DNA from: Nocardioides sp. 1609
GTDB taxonomy: Bacteria; Actinomycetota; Actinomycetes; Propionibacteriales; Nocardioidaceae
Assembly: GCF_004522105.1 (NCBI RefSeq)
Contig: NZ_SPUJ01000008.1
Span: 124,001-188,000 of the forward strand
Direction of reading: 5' to 3'
Length of the DNA stretch: 64,000 nucleotides
The notes below the pieces were generated by a model. It was not told the DNA's origin and did not search any database. It saw only the letters and a list, made by a program, of their open reading frames with translations. This document shows, in pieces, positions 42,101 through 49,949 of this stretch. Both the position numbers and the translations under genes were made by a program. Position 1 is the first letter of the stretch. Each line of letters begins with the position of its first letter.

Positions 42101-44728
42101 GGTGGCGTACATCCCCTTGAGCATCGAATGCGGGGGCTCGTCCTGCAGCATGATCAGGCCGATGAGCTGGCTCAGGTCGTCGCTCGTGAACGCGCCTCCT
42201 TCGACGGCAGTCGTTACGGCACGCATGACATCCATTGACTCGGCCCCCCGGAGCTCCGGCCGGAGACGCACCTTGAGGATCGCTGCGCCGACCATGGTCG
42301 CGAGGAACAGATTCTGCAGACTGAGCTGGTTTCGGATCAGGTCCTTCGACGACAGTTCAGCCCATCCACGGATAATCAGCGGGCGGATCACATCTCGCAT
42401 CGAGTAGGTCTGGAGGTTCGGCGCCAACCGTGCCGCGACCTGCCGCGAGTCGGAGAACGCCAGGACCTTGCGTCCGCGCAGCGGCGCGAAATCGGAATAT
42501 GCCTTGCTCGGAGGCTGGACCTCGATCTGTCGGGTGACCAACGCCTGGAAGGGCTGGTCGCCCTTGGTCTGATGATCCTGCACGGACGAACGACCGAACC
42601 CGGCGTGGCGACCGCAGACGCCGCACGGGCGGAACTCACCGTTGGCCTCGACATCCTCCGGCTCGTCGTCCTCGTTCTCGGAGTGAACCGTCTGACCGGC
42701 TCGGTTGTGCGGGATATAGACGAGTCGGTGCCGCTCGCCGAGACGCTCGGGGTCGAGAGCACCAGTCACCAGGTCAATATCTGCGCGCTGTACTTGCTCC
42801 GTGGGCTCCTCCAACAGGAGATCCAGTGCCTGCAGCTTTTGAACCGCCCCGGCTGCTGCCTGAAACGCACCGCCCTGCTCATGCCAGAGAAAGCTCGGAT
42901 CCGCCGCATCGTCGGTGTACGCCCGAACGTACGAGGTGCCGCAGTGCCGACAGGTGTAGTACTCGAACACCCGCGCCCCGCATCCACACGTGGCTCGTGG
43001 TTGCCAGTAGAGCTTGCCAATAGGCCCGCCGCGAAGTGTTTCATCGAGTTCCGAACACTCGGTGTCGATGCAGGCCCACAGTCCGGGCAAGCCGCGGAAG
43101 AACCCATGCACTCGGCACGGCAATAGGCCGGCCTCTTCAGGCTTTTCACGAGCCGCGCTGCCGAGCGCCACCAGCGTGGTCACTGCTGCGTCGGCTACTT
43201 CTGAGTCGACGCTAGGGAATAGCGTCGGCCCCAGTTCGCTCACTGGCTGGGCCTTGTCCATCGTCTCGTTCACGAGCTGGTTCATCGGGCCGTAGTCATG
43301 CAGCGCGTCGAAGAGAAGAGCGGCGACTCCGCGGTCGTCATTCGTGACGCCGCGGGCAGCCAGGAATTCCGCCACTGCAGTGCTCTTGGCGGGATCATCA
43401 TCGGCGTCGTAATAATCGCGGAGCGGAACGGAACTCAGGAGCGCCGCGTCTGCTGGTGTTCCGGTAGTCGCGTGCTCCCGGTACTTGCGCTTGCCTTCGA
43501 TAGTGCGGAAGTCGCCGACGTCCTTGCCACTCAGTTGGGCCGCAAATCGTCGGGCGTACTCGGCGTCGCTAAAGCTTGCGCTAGTGGTAATGATCTGCAG
43601 CCGGTCCGGGCTGATCCCTAGTCGCGTACGGAGGCGGCGTAGGAGCAGCGCCACCTCGGCGCCAGCTGACCCTCGGTAAAGGTGGGCTTCGTCGACGATG
43701 AGCAGGAACCGCGCGTCCGGGTTGTCTGCGAGCCACTGGCGAGTGTGATCAAAGATCGGCCGCTCCAGCGGCCGCATCAGCATGTATTCCAACATCGAGT
43801 AGTTCGTGATGAGCACGTCCGGCGGCGCAGCCAGGACCTCGTGGCGTGTCAGCAGTTCGGGATCGCTGGGCAGGGTGACGCCCCGCTGGAAGTTGCCGCT
43901 GGCGTCCTTCCACCGCATGTTGGGAGCGCCCCACCAGTCACGGATGTTCGGCTTCGCCGGCCACTTTCCTCGAGCGGCGAGCCTGCTCCGGAGCTCCGTA
44001 GCTTCGTGGTGGTACTGAGCGCTGGGGTTCTCCGCGCGGTCATGGATGTCGACGTAGAAGTCTGCGATCGGCCGCAACCGCCGATCATCCCGCTCGCGAG
44101 TGCGGATGCCCGGATAGAGCGTGCGGCTGGTGTACCGAGCAAAGCGAGCAGGCCGACCTGCCCAGGCATCGAACTGAGCGGTGACGCGCGGATCACCCAG
44201 CAGCAGGCGGAGGCGCCCAAGCTGGTCGTTTACCAGGGCATTCATGGGATAGAGAATCATCGCGCGCACGGCCGGTGCTGCGAACGACTCCGGGTGGTGC
44301 GCCGCCTCGGTCGCAAGCTTGGCCACCATTGGAAGAAGGAAGGATTCGGTCTTACCTGAACCAGTACCCGTCGTGATCGCCAGGCTCGAACCGTCGCGCG
44401 ACGCGTACTCAAGCGCTTCCGCCTGATGGGTGTACGGCGGGTCGAAGAGCAACGAGTCCAGGCCGCCGATCTTCTGGGTCAAACTGCCGAAGAGCGTCTG
44501 AACTACGGGATCGAGGTCGAGATCTGCGAACCGTCGGTCTGTGCGGTAGCGCGGCGTGCTTTCAATGAAGGGCTCGCGGTAGATCACGCCCTCGGTCTCC
44601 AGCAGTTGCCGCCGCTGCTCAATCACCAGGGGGTGCCCGACGTGGTACGTGGCCTCGATGTAGTCACGCAGCGACGCCCTGATCTCGTCGACCGTCTCTG
44701 CGATGGTTGGCGTATCATCAGTCGTCAT
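39188..44728 (-). CDS. DruE-like DEAD/DEAH helicase with DUF1998
   Basis: The product is 1846 residues. It is a complete superfamily 2 helicase: Q motif FDPPYTHQAEALEYA, Walker A TTGTGSGKTESFLLP (119-127), ILYPMNALVNDQLGRL, DEAH box LLIVDEAHLYRG (346-349), TTSASF, then SCTTTMEVGIDIGSLSG and NYQQRAGRAGRRGNAV (about 1154). At least five Cys-pair zinc modules lie between and after the helicase lobes (for example CGCGARVFEYYTCRHCGTSY). The carboxy end has the DUF1998/MrfA signature LAGGAGFTRRVFDFGEAVF and CPADCDESCYQCLRSF (about 1700). Its size and order match DruE of Druantia and resemble DISARM DrmA/DrmB. The ATG overlaps the preceding stop. Confidence 0.88.
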   Translation of the reverse strand: MTTDDTPTIAETVDEIRASLRDYIEATYHVGHPLVIEQRRQLLETEGVIYREPFIESTPRYRTDRRFADLDLDPVVQTLFGSLTQKIGGLDSLLFDPPYTHQAEALEYASRDGSSLAITTGTGSGKTESFLLPMVAKLATEAAHHPESFAAPAVRAMILYPMNALVNDQLGRLRLLLGDPRVTAQFDAWAGRPARFARYTSRTLYPGIRTRERDDRRLRPIADFYVDIHDRAENPSAQYHHEATELRSRLAARGKWPAKPNIRDWWGAPNMRWKDASGNFQRGVTLPSDPELLTRHEVLAAPPDVLITNYSMLEYMLMRPLERPIFDHTRQWLADNPDARFLLIVDEAHLYRGSAGAEVALLLRRLRTRLGISPDRLQIITTSASFSDAEYARRFAAQLSGKDVGDFRTIEGKRKYREHATTGTPADAALLSSVPLRDYYDADDDPAKSTAVAEFLAARGVTNDDRGVAALLFDALHDYGPMNQLVNETMDKAQPVSELGPTLFPSVDSEVADAAVTTLVALGSAAREKPEEAGLLPCRVHGFFRGLPGLWACIDTECSELDETLRGGPIGKLYWQPRATCGCGARVFEYYTCRHCGTSYVRAYTDDAADPSFLWHEQGGAFQAAAGAVQKLQALDLLLEEPTEQVQRADIDLVTGALDPERLGERHRLVYIPHNRAGQTVHSENEDDEPEDVEANGEFRPCGVCGRHAGFGRSSVQDHQTKGDQPFQALVTRQIEVQPPSKAYSDFAPLRGRKVLAFSDSRQVAARLAPNLQTYSMRDVIRPLIIRGWAELSSKDLIRNQLSLQNLFLATMVGAAILKVRLRPELRGAESMDVMRAVTTAVEGGAFTSDDLSQLIGLIMLQDEPPHSMLKGMYATLTDRYYGLNSLGLASIKETGVKTAKLLADLPSISGVAATDEEKLALVRMWLGFWITKGIWFSAMQEGEWWNVSRGVLPHTGRFGNLTKWLPDAPRRKQFTDSWLPILLRELCEAKDGKYRLLARNVALDTTDDWGYCEHCRYTQRPFPGVARCVNCRTDNVRVLDPDTDDVFQARKGYYRASTVRALESDMTPMSIIAREHTAQLSAAQSDEVFSRAEQYELLFQDVSVTLPNQADREQPAIDVLSCTTTMEVGIDIGSLSGVALRNMPPSRANYQQRAGRAGRRGNAVATVVAFGSADTHDDQYFREPAAMIRGDVDDPALTMDNDEIARRHVSAYLLQRYHQDRLPDIAPESQPQLFEVLGTVPGFVGTVSPLNRTDLAAWMGENEAVITAEVDSWLPAELGPRRAAILDRLVPDTIEILDKALRVEGNGELPPPEAGDAPPQESEVEGEGPAEDGAELPAEIRAETNLLDRLLYEGVLPRYAFPTDVVTFHVFDEGRSEAFRTEFRYEPSQGLNVGLSQYAPGKVVWIDNREWTSGAIYSPMKRDRTRAWNERWLYFECPICHYAMHVPGDQAEVREERECRACGSQMNPAMNWMRPPGFAHRAYTDPGTSPDDAPAKSYATRAKLVAEGPEQEGEWSSVKHRISQSYDRHTLLVTNTGPGSEGYRYCVYCGLIEPMATASGVLGGEHLKPYPDRERECHSMIPTRGLVLGTDFKSDVLLLRFRVDEPVRLLPGRLATEVVLRTIAEALTIAATQKLGVDATELQAEYRPALTPLGHRGLESEIYLYDTLAGGAGFTRRVFDFGEAVFRAALDRLEHCPADCDESCYQCLRSFRNRFEHGLLDRKVGASLLRYLLDGDVPKLDAARLDLSADKLFADLEGRDLSDVVLERGVTVDIPGIGAVPVPILATKGDKQLIIGVHGPLTLDLAPTPELHEAKEYGVPVKLVDDLIISRNLPFATSDVIRRLS

Positions 44729-45810
44729 TTCGTCTCCTTGGGGACCGGCTCCAGCCAGAGCAGTTCTGTAAGCAATTGGATCAGATCAGGCATAGCGGCC
44801 TCCGGCACTCGGAAGGCAAATAGGGCGCCAGATGTCACGGCAATCGGCATCCCGACCAGTTGCAGGTACCGCTCGGCGAACCCGGGGATTGGCGAGAAGA
44901 ACCTGATGAGGCTCGAGCCGCCACCGGCCGTGGGCTCAATGGCGTACCGCTGCGGACGACCACGCTCGGCGTCGATCGCTAGTTGGAGTCGCCAGGCCTC
45001 ATCCCGCGCGGGAACGACCGGGTCGTCCACTGGGAACTGAAAGATCTTGGTGGCAACACCATCTTCCATCCGAACGGCGCTCCACAGATCGGCGCCATAG
45101 GCCTGCGGTCTTCGCGCGACAAAGTCGCCACTATCGGTTGGCCCCGGCTCCCGCCAACGACCTCGGTAGTAGCGAACCGGTGCGATCGGATCGAGGATCT
45201 GAAGCCCCTCGATCTCGCCGCCCCTACCAGCAACCTCGAGCCGCTCGGAGGTCCGGCGCACTAGGCTGGCTGCGGGCTCGATACCGGGACTGGCCACCCA
45301 GCGCTGTCGATCGAGCCGCAGCAAACCAGCGGCCTTGAGCGTTTCGGGCGCAATCGCCGGGTTCAGCTCAATCACCCGGGTGTGACCCTCACGAGTGGCT
45401 TGCGCTGCCAACTCGGAGTTCACGAGCCATGCGCCAAACGGTCGAACGCCGAGCAGCATGTACGTACCTGGTGCCCGCTCGATGTACGAGGGCGGGCCGA
45501 GGTAGACGAGGCGGACCATGCGCCCTTGCAACTCCTGGCGAAGCTCCAGCAGATCGCCCGACGCGGTGAGCAAGTCAAGGAGATCCGCGACCTCGTCACG
45601 GCTAAGGTCGCCGTCGGTCAGCGGTCGCACGGCCGCCAGTACGGCGTCGATTAGCCGATTAGGGCTCGTTGGGCACAGGAACGATGCGGCGCGACGCAAC
45701 GAGGCGGCCAATCCCTCTGGGCTGTGCAGGCCAACGAAGTCAGGATCCATGCCGAGCGTCCTCACGCTGAGCGCGGAAGCATCGTCCGGGGTGAGGCTCG
45801 AGAGCGTCAT
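44725..45810 (-). CDS. Unrecognised protein of helicase operon (361 aa)
   Basis: I do not recognise a family. The first half (about 30-150) is helical and includes LSRDEVADLLDLLTASGDLL, which reads like a winged-helix hairpin, then VRLVYLGPPSYIERAPGTYM. The second half is mixed: TSERLEVAGRGGEIEGLQIL, a QRYAIEPTAGGGSSLIRFFS segment and VGMPIAVTSGALFAFRVPE. No membrane helix, cysteine cluster or Walker motif. The ATG at 45808-45810 overlaps the stop of the 952-residue gene and its own stop overlaps the helicase start (both ATGA). That tight coupling says it works with the helicase. By position it could correspond to a DruC/DruD-type small Druantia subunit; that is only positional. Confidence 0.65.
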   Translation of the reverse strand: MTLSSLTPDDASALSVRTLGMDPDFVGLHSPEGLAASLRRAASFLCPTSPNRLIDAVLAAVRPLTDGDLSRDEVADLLDLLTASGDLLELRQELQGRMVRLVYLGPPSYIERAPGTYMLLGVRPFGAWLVNSELAAQATREGHTRVIELNPAIAPETLKAAGLLRLDRQRWVASPGIEPAASLVRRTSERLEVAGRGGEIEGLQILDPIAPVRYYRGRWREPGPTDSGDFVARRPQAYGADLWSAVRMEDGVATKIFQFPVDDPVVPARDEAWRLQLAIDAERGRPQRYAIEPTAGGGSSLIRFFSPIPGFAERYLQLVGMPIAVTSGALFAFRVPEAAMPDLIQLLTELLWLEPVPKETK

Positions 45811-48668
45811 CAGAAACCTCGCTGCGCTTCGTCTGGCTCGGCGTAGGCGCGGGACCCGATCACTGCGTAACGGGCAGTTCGCAGCAGCACCGGCGACAGT
45901 TTGAGCCGGTCCAGTAGGAAGTTGCGATCCGGCGCGGACCACTGCTGGGTGATGTAACCGAGACGACCGGCCATCGTCAGCAGGAATCGTGCGGCAGACG
46001 GGTCCTCGATACCTGACTCCCGGAGGCTGGGCGCGATGACCTCGGCGAAGCCAGGAAGGATCTTCTCGGGCGCCGACCAGTCGTAGAGGTTCAAGCTGAT
46101 CCGCTTGGCGAGCGCGATATGTCCCGAGGAAACGCCAATCGCGTGCTCCATGTCGTCGAGGTGATCGAGCACCCACTCAGCGTCCGCCGTCGCCAACTTG
46201 CGCTCAATCGCGGCCCAGTGCCCTCCGGAAAGCAGCATCGAGGTTGCGCGGGTGATCGCGCCGAGCGCTACCTGCTGCTGGCTCACCGCAAACGGATCTG
46301 CGGGTAGGTCGGCGCTCATCCACAGCCAGTGAGCTTCCGCCAGACGCATGATGCCTGCGGTCGACCGGTCCCCGTACGGAACGTGCGGACTTATTGTCCC
46401 GAGGGCAAAGACCTGATTGGGCTGCGTCGGCGCTAGGACGGCGGTCGTCACGCCCTCCGCCGTCGCGCGCAGCAATCCACCGCGAGGCGGCAGCGGGATG
46501 TCCATACCTTGCTCGTAGTTGGTCGCCGCAAGGGGTTGCTCGACGTCGAAGAATTCGACCGTGGTCTTCTCGCCGTCGGTCTGATCGTGCAGCCGTGCGA
46601 CGTAACTGCCGTCATGCTCCTTGCGAAAGCGCCAGCGGAGCGGTTGGAAGCCCCGTTCACAGCTAAGCGAGGCCACACCAACGCCGTCACGCTGGACGGT
46701 GACCACACACCACTGCGCGTCGTCATAGTGAGCCTTGAACGCGTTCTCGCTCCGGATCCCGCGAGCGAGCGCCGTCCACACATCTTCATCGATAGGCAGC
46801 GTTACCTTGCGCCGAACCATGCCTAGTTCGAGGCCGCCTTTGTCGAGTAGAGCGACGACCATCTCGGCGTTCGTCTCCGGAGGGCCGTGAACGGTGACAA
46901 TGGCGCGCTCGTCCCAAAGCTCAGCCATGGTGGGGCGGGCAGGAGACGCCAGCAGGCGGATGCCCTCGCCAACCGTGGCGTTCTCCGGGCGCACCTGAGG
47001 GTCGCGAATGGTGATGACCAAGTCGCCCCTGGTCAGTTCCTTGTTCTCCGCCCCAATGAGCGTTGCGGCAACGAAGTGCGAGCCCACGTCGAGAGAGTCC
47101 AGCGAGAGGATCAGTTCGGACTGGCCGGTTGGCCACGATACGAAGTGCGGGTCGCCATCGATCGTGACGAGGCAGCGCTGAGGGGCGACCTCGGCACGAA
47201 TGCCGAGGATTGCCGGTTCGCCGGCCAACGACTCGACGGCGCCCTCTCCATCCCACGCGCTGGCTACGAGGCCGACCGGTCGAATAGCAACGGTTGCCAG
47301 CGAAGACAGACCATGTGCGAGGAGCGCCCGAGCATCGATATCGGGGAGTGGATCCGGGACGTCTAGGCGCCATCCCTTGACGCTTCCCACCGCGAGTGTG
47401 GTCGGAGTGCACCAAGGCACGCCGGGGGGTTCTCGGTCAGCTGAGCCAATTAGGACGTACTGGACTCCGGGCCGGAGAAAGCGGCCCTTCACCTCGACAG
47501 CGGTGCCCGCTGCCTGCTGGCGGAAGACCCACCACGGCCCACCGGACATAACGGCCTGGTCGGCGATTAGGGCGTTGGCGGGGTCGGTGCCGCGCTCCAA
47601 CTGGACGAAGGGCTTGGTGGGGTCAGGCCAGGTTTCGAACCGGACCTCCTGACCGCCGTACACCAGGCCGCCGGTTGGAACTGGCCGTCGTCCTCCGTTG
47701 ACGCGGGCCCGCTTTGTGCGCAACTCGTCGTAGACGTGAGGAAGCCGCTCGCTGAGAGGGGTCATGTCTGGCAACTCAGCGTAGGCGTACCAAGAGCAAT
47801 CCAGACGACGCAGAAAAAGTCGTGGATCGGTCGCCCGTGGCAGACGCTCCGCGATCGAAGGTGATCGGTTGTCTGACGATGACGGCTTGGAGAAGCCAGA
47901 TGCTCGCACTCGGTTGGCAGCCCGCTGTGCAGAGGTCAGCCAGTGCCGTGCTTGACGCTCATGCGAGAGGCCCGCGATGAGCCGGTCCAAGGTGGACTTC
48001 ACAAGATATGGCGATTCACCGTCGTCGCCAAACAGCAGAGCTGCGGCGACCTGCCCCACGAGTCGCGTGTTCTGGCAAAAGTTGCGGAAGCGGCTGTTGT
48101 ACCACCCAGCGCGTGTTGCGAGGCGAACGCCCAATTCGTCCGGGTCATTCAGCAGCGCCGACGTGAGTCCAGTCCGGAACTCATAGAGCAGCTTGGCCAG
48201 TTGGCGCTGGAGGTCCACCGGCAGCACCGCGTGCGTGATGGGCCAGGCGATGATCGTGAACTGGTTTGCCCATGCACCAGTTGGACGCGCGCCACCATAC
48301 TGGGTGTGAAACCGGACGAACCAGTCACGAATTGTGGACCGTTCCTGGCTTGTCCATCGAGGTGTGAGGGATGAGAACGTGGTCCAGTACTCGTCGCCCT
48401 CGTAGCGGTAGCCCATCTCGGCGGCGTAGACGACGAACGGCAGCCAGGTCTTGTGATAGCGCGTGAGAAAGTGGTTCTTGATCCCCTCTCGCACTGCAAC
48501 GTTGAGCAGTTCAAGGCTTTCGGTCGAGAGATCGTGCTCCAGCGCGAAGACCGGCGAGTTGGGCCCAAGCTCGGCTCGGGCCTCGCGCAGGTCACCAAAG
48601 TGGGCAGCGAGCACGTCGTGGAAGTGCTGCAGCAACTCAGCGGTACTGCTTGATGCGACCTCGGACAC
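45810..48668 (-). CDS. Large unrecognised protein, first gene of helicase operon (952 aa)
   Basis: I do not recognise a catalytic motif. The amino third (about 1-260) is helical and aromatic-rich: EGIKNHFLTRYHKTWLPFVV, EMGYRYEGDEYWTTFSSLTP and FTIIAWPITHAVLPVDLQRQ. From memory this region is like the long proteins next to DUF1998 helicases in enterobacterial tRNA islands (STY4851/ECs_5259 type); unverified. The middle (about 330-700) looks like several beta-sandwich modules. The final part is helical, ending with two tryptophan-containing repeats. The start is GTG at 48668 with GGGGGAG upstream. It heads a four-gene operon with ATGA overlaps. Size and position suit a Druantia B-like scaffold. 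Confidence 0.65.
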   Translation of the reverse strand: MSEVASSSTAELLQHFHDVLAAHFGDLREARAELGPNSPVFALEHDLSTESLELLNVAVREGIKNHFLTRYHKTWLPFVVYAAEMGYRYEGDEYWTTFSSLTPRWTSQERSTIRDWFVRFHTQYGGARPTGAWANQFTIIAWPITHAVLPVDLQRQLAKLLYEFRTGLTSALLNDPDELGVRLATRAGWYNSRFRNFCQNTRLVGQVAAALLFGDDGESPYLVKSTLDRLIAGLSHERQARHWLTSAQRAANRVRASGFSKPSSSDNRSPSIAERLPRATDPRLFLRRLDCSWYAYAELPDMTPLSERLPHVYDELRTKRARVNGGRRPVPTGGLVYGGQEVRFETWPDPTKPFVQLERGTDPANALIADQAVMSGGPWWVFRQQAAGTAVEVKGRFLRPGVQYVLIGSADREPPGVPWCTPTTLAVGSVKGWRLDVPDPLPDIDARALLAHGLSSLATVAIRPVGLVASAWDGEGAVESLAGEPAILGIRAEVAPQRCLVTIDGDPHFVSWPTGQSELILSLDSLDVGSHFVAATLIGAENKELTRGDLVITIRDPQVRPENATVGEGIRLLASPARPTMAELWDERAIVTVHGPPETNAEMVVALLDKGGLELGMVRRKVTLPIDEDVWTALARGIRSENAFKAHYDDAQWCVVTVQRDGVGVASLSCERGFQPLRWRFRKEHDGSYVARLHDQTDGEKTTVEFFDVEQPLAATNYEQGMDIPLPPRGGLLRATAEGVTTAVLAPTQPNQVFALGTISPHVPYGDRSTAGIMRLAEAHWLWMSADLPADPFAVSQQQVALGAITRATSMLLSGGHWAAIERKLATADAEWVLDHLDDMEHAIGVSSGHIALAKRISLNLYDWSAPEKILPGFAEVIAPSLRESGIEDPSAARFLLTMAGRLGYITQQWSAPDRNFLLDRLKLSPVLLRTARYAVIGSRAYAEPDEAQRGF

Positions 48669-49264
48669 GCGCTGCTCCCCCTCCTCCCCGTGCGTTGCTC
48701 AGTTGTGCGTGCCAGTTTGGCCTAGAGGACCGACACAATCGGGCGGAATGCAAAGAGCAGCACTTCTCAAGAGGCAGTTGGGGGTTGAGGCGCCCCAGGT
48801 TTGATACCGCTCCTGTAATCCGCCAGCGCGTTCGTGGGCGACAAAACGGCGAAGGTCCTTCTTCGCCGTCCGCTGATCCTTTCCGTGTGCGGGTTCGACA
48901 CGACCGCAAATCTGGTGCTGACCCGCGCGCACGTCACCAAGTTCGTCGAGCGGATGCTCAAGACGAACGGTCGGCGGGCCGCTATGGATGCCGGGGCTGC
49001 GTGAGGGCGGCCAACTCGTGGCGTCCGTTGATTGCGATGAAGGCCTTGGACGGCCCGTGTATCTATTCAACTGGTCGAGATCTGCCGTGGGGTTGACGCC
49101 CCATAGTGGAGTCGATCAGGTCTGCGACAGCGATCACCGCGCCAACCTGCTTTCGGTAGGCACGGACAGCGGCGTCCGCCCGACAGGGAGCGGAATCCGG
49201 CATCCACTGTTCCTCGTTAGAGGCTGGACGCGACCAATTGTGCCTCTGACCTGCGGAAACGGAG
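48669..49264. other. Intergenic right end of the element with a possible gene remnant
   Basis: There are 596 bases between the helicase operon start and the tRNA-Val gene. The operon promoter should lie close to 48670-48750. From 48819 to 49004 one plus-strand frame reads like the end of a protein (LLRRPLILSVCGFDTTANLV, then LTRAHVTKFVERMLK and GRRAAMDAGAA), but a stop lies just before it and no upstream part is visible. I take it as a remnant. No other gene or repeat seen. Confidence 0.35.
48819..49004 (+). pseudogene. Possible carboxy-terminal gene remnant
   Basis: Sixty-one codons read like coding sequence, ending ERMLKTNGRRAAMDAGAA and a TGA. A TAA directly upstream and the lack of a ribosome site suggest a truncated relic left at the element's right end. 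A GTG at 48834 would allow a 56-residue peptide. Family unknown. Confidence 0.25.
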
Positions 49265-49336
49265 TGGGCGATACTGGGTTCGAACCAGTGACCTCTTCGG
49301 TGTGAACGAAGCGCGCTACCACTGCGCCAATCGCCC
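49265..49336 (-). tRNA. tRNA-Val(CAC)
   Basis: Seventy-two bases fold as a standard cloverleaf. The acceptor pair GGGCGAT/ATCGCCC is perfect, the D arm is TTGGCGCAGTGGTAGCGC, the anticodon stem CTTCG/CGAAG carries loop TTCACAC (anticodon CAC), and the T arm is CTGGTTCGAACCCAG. CCA is not encoded. The gene lies at the right end of the integrated element with its 3' end toward the element; the element copy restores the 3' part. Confidence 0.93.
49267..49284 (+). repeat. Right attachment-site direct repeat (attR core)
   Basis: This is the same 18-bp sequence as 22793-22810, inside the 3' part of tRNA-Val(CAC). Integrases of the tyrosine class commonly use tRNA 3' ends as attB, and the gene stays functional because the element carries the missing end. 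Confidence 0.85.
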
Positions 49337-49520
49337 CGGGTGCAGTCGCAGACTCTAACGCATGGCTCTGGCCGACTCCCACCCGGTGGTCCGTGGGAAG
49401 GACAACCGAAAATAGTTGGTGCGATCTGGCAACCGATCGGCGCCCGGCTGCGTCTCTGTCAGGGAGGGGACAGCACTGTCCCCCTACGCCTGGCCCTCAC
49501 TCGGACGAGGAACTGCTCCC

Positions 49521-49943
49521 ATGACGCCACCACCGCTTGCTCCCGCGGTCACCGCCGACATCGCCCTGCACTGCGACGACGAACTCGGACGCCCGATGGT
49601 GTTCATGGCCACGTTCGCCTACGACGCCGACGATCCGTACGCCGTCCAGGTCACGTTCCACGTGCCCTCCGGCGAGGTCCTGTGGGTGGTGTCGCGTTCG
49701 TTGCTGACCCGTGGGCTCGGCGAGCCGGCCGGCGAGGGCGACGTCCGGCTGCGGCCCGACGTCGACGACGACGGCCGCGCCGTCCTCCGGATGGTGTTCC
49801 ACTCCCCCGAGGGCCTGCTGCGAGTCGACGCGCGGGTCAGCGAGCTGCTGTCGTTCCTGGGGCGCACCTGGCTCACCGTGCGGCCGGGTGAGGAGGTCGT
49901 CGACGTCGACGACCTGGTCGCCTCGCTGCTCCCCCGCCCCTGA
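49521..49943 (+). CDS. SsgA-like sporulation/cell-division regulator
   Basis: The product is 140 residues and aligns with the whole SALP family. It begins MTPPPLAPAVTADIALHCDD, with the SsgA core AVQVTFHVPSGEVLWVVSRS then LLTRGLGEPAGEGDVRLRPD, and ends RTWLTVRPGEEVVDVDDLVA. SALPs are small actinobacterial proteins that place cell-division or wall-remodelling machinery; in non-sporulating genera the role is less clear. The ATG at 49521 follows GAGGAA at fair distance. It lies between tRNA-Val and the convergent aminotransferase gene, which ends 7 bases from it. It is not part of the integrated element. Confidence 0.88.
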   Translation: MTPPPLAPAVTADIALHCDDELGRPMVFMATFAYDADDPYAVQVTFHVPSGEVLWVVSRSLLTRGLGEPAGEGDVRLRPDVDDDGRAVLRMVFHSPEGLLRVDARVSELLSFLGRTWLTVRPGEEVVDVDDLVASLLPRP

Positions 49944-49949
49944 GCCGTT

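Larger units (their letters stand above)
22793..49284. mobile_element. Integrative (probably mobilizable) element in tRNA-Val(CAC) carrying defence-type cargo
   Basis: The borders are the 18-bp direct repeats. The contents in order are: tyrosine integrase; dual-OB/DUF488/DUF488 operon; DUF3644 protein; small protein, excisionase and HTH protein; MobF relaxase; an oriT-like noncoding region; two WYL regulators; small genes and a broken gene; the convergent six-gene GHKL/DruA-like/helicase/nuclease cluster; and the reconstituted tRNA. No VirB4, coupling protein or other conjugation channel gene is visible, so the element would need a helper for transfer. The tRNA at the right end is intact. Element type is inferred from gene content; the borders are seen directly. 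Confidence 0.82.

Noticed and set aside
34541..48668. Calling the cluster DISARM or BREX
   Set aside because: There is no methyltransferase, no PLD nuclease (DrmC), no PglZ and no BrxL. The DruA-like and very large DUF1998 helicase fit Druantia better, but the set differs from the types I know.
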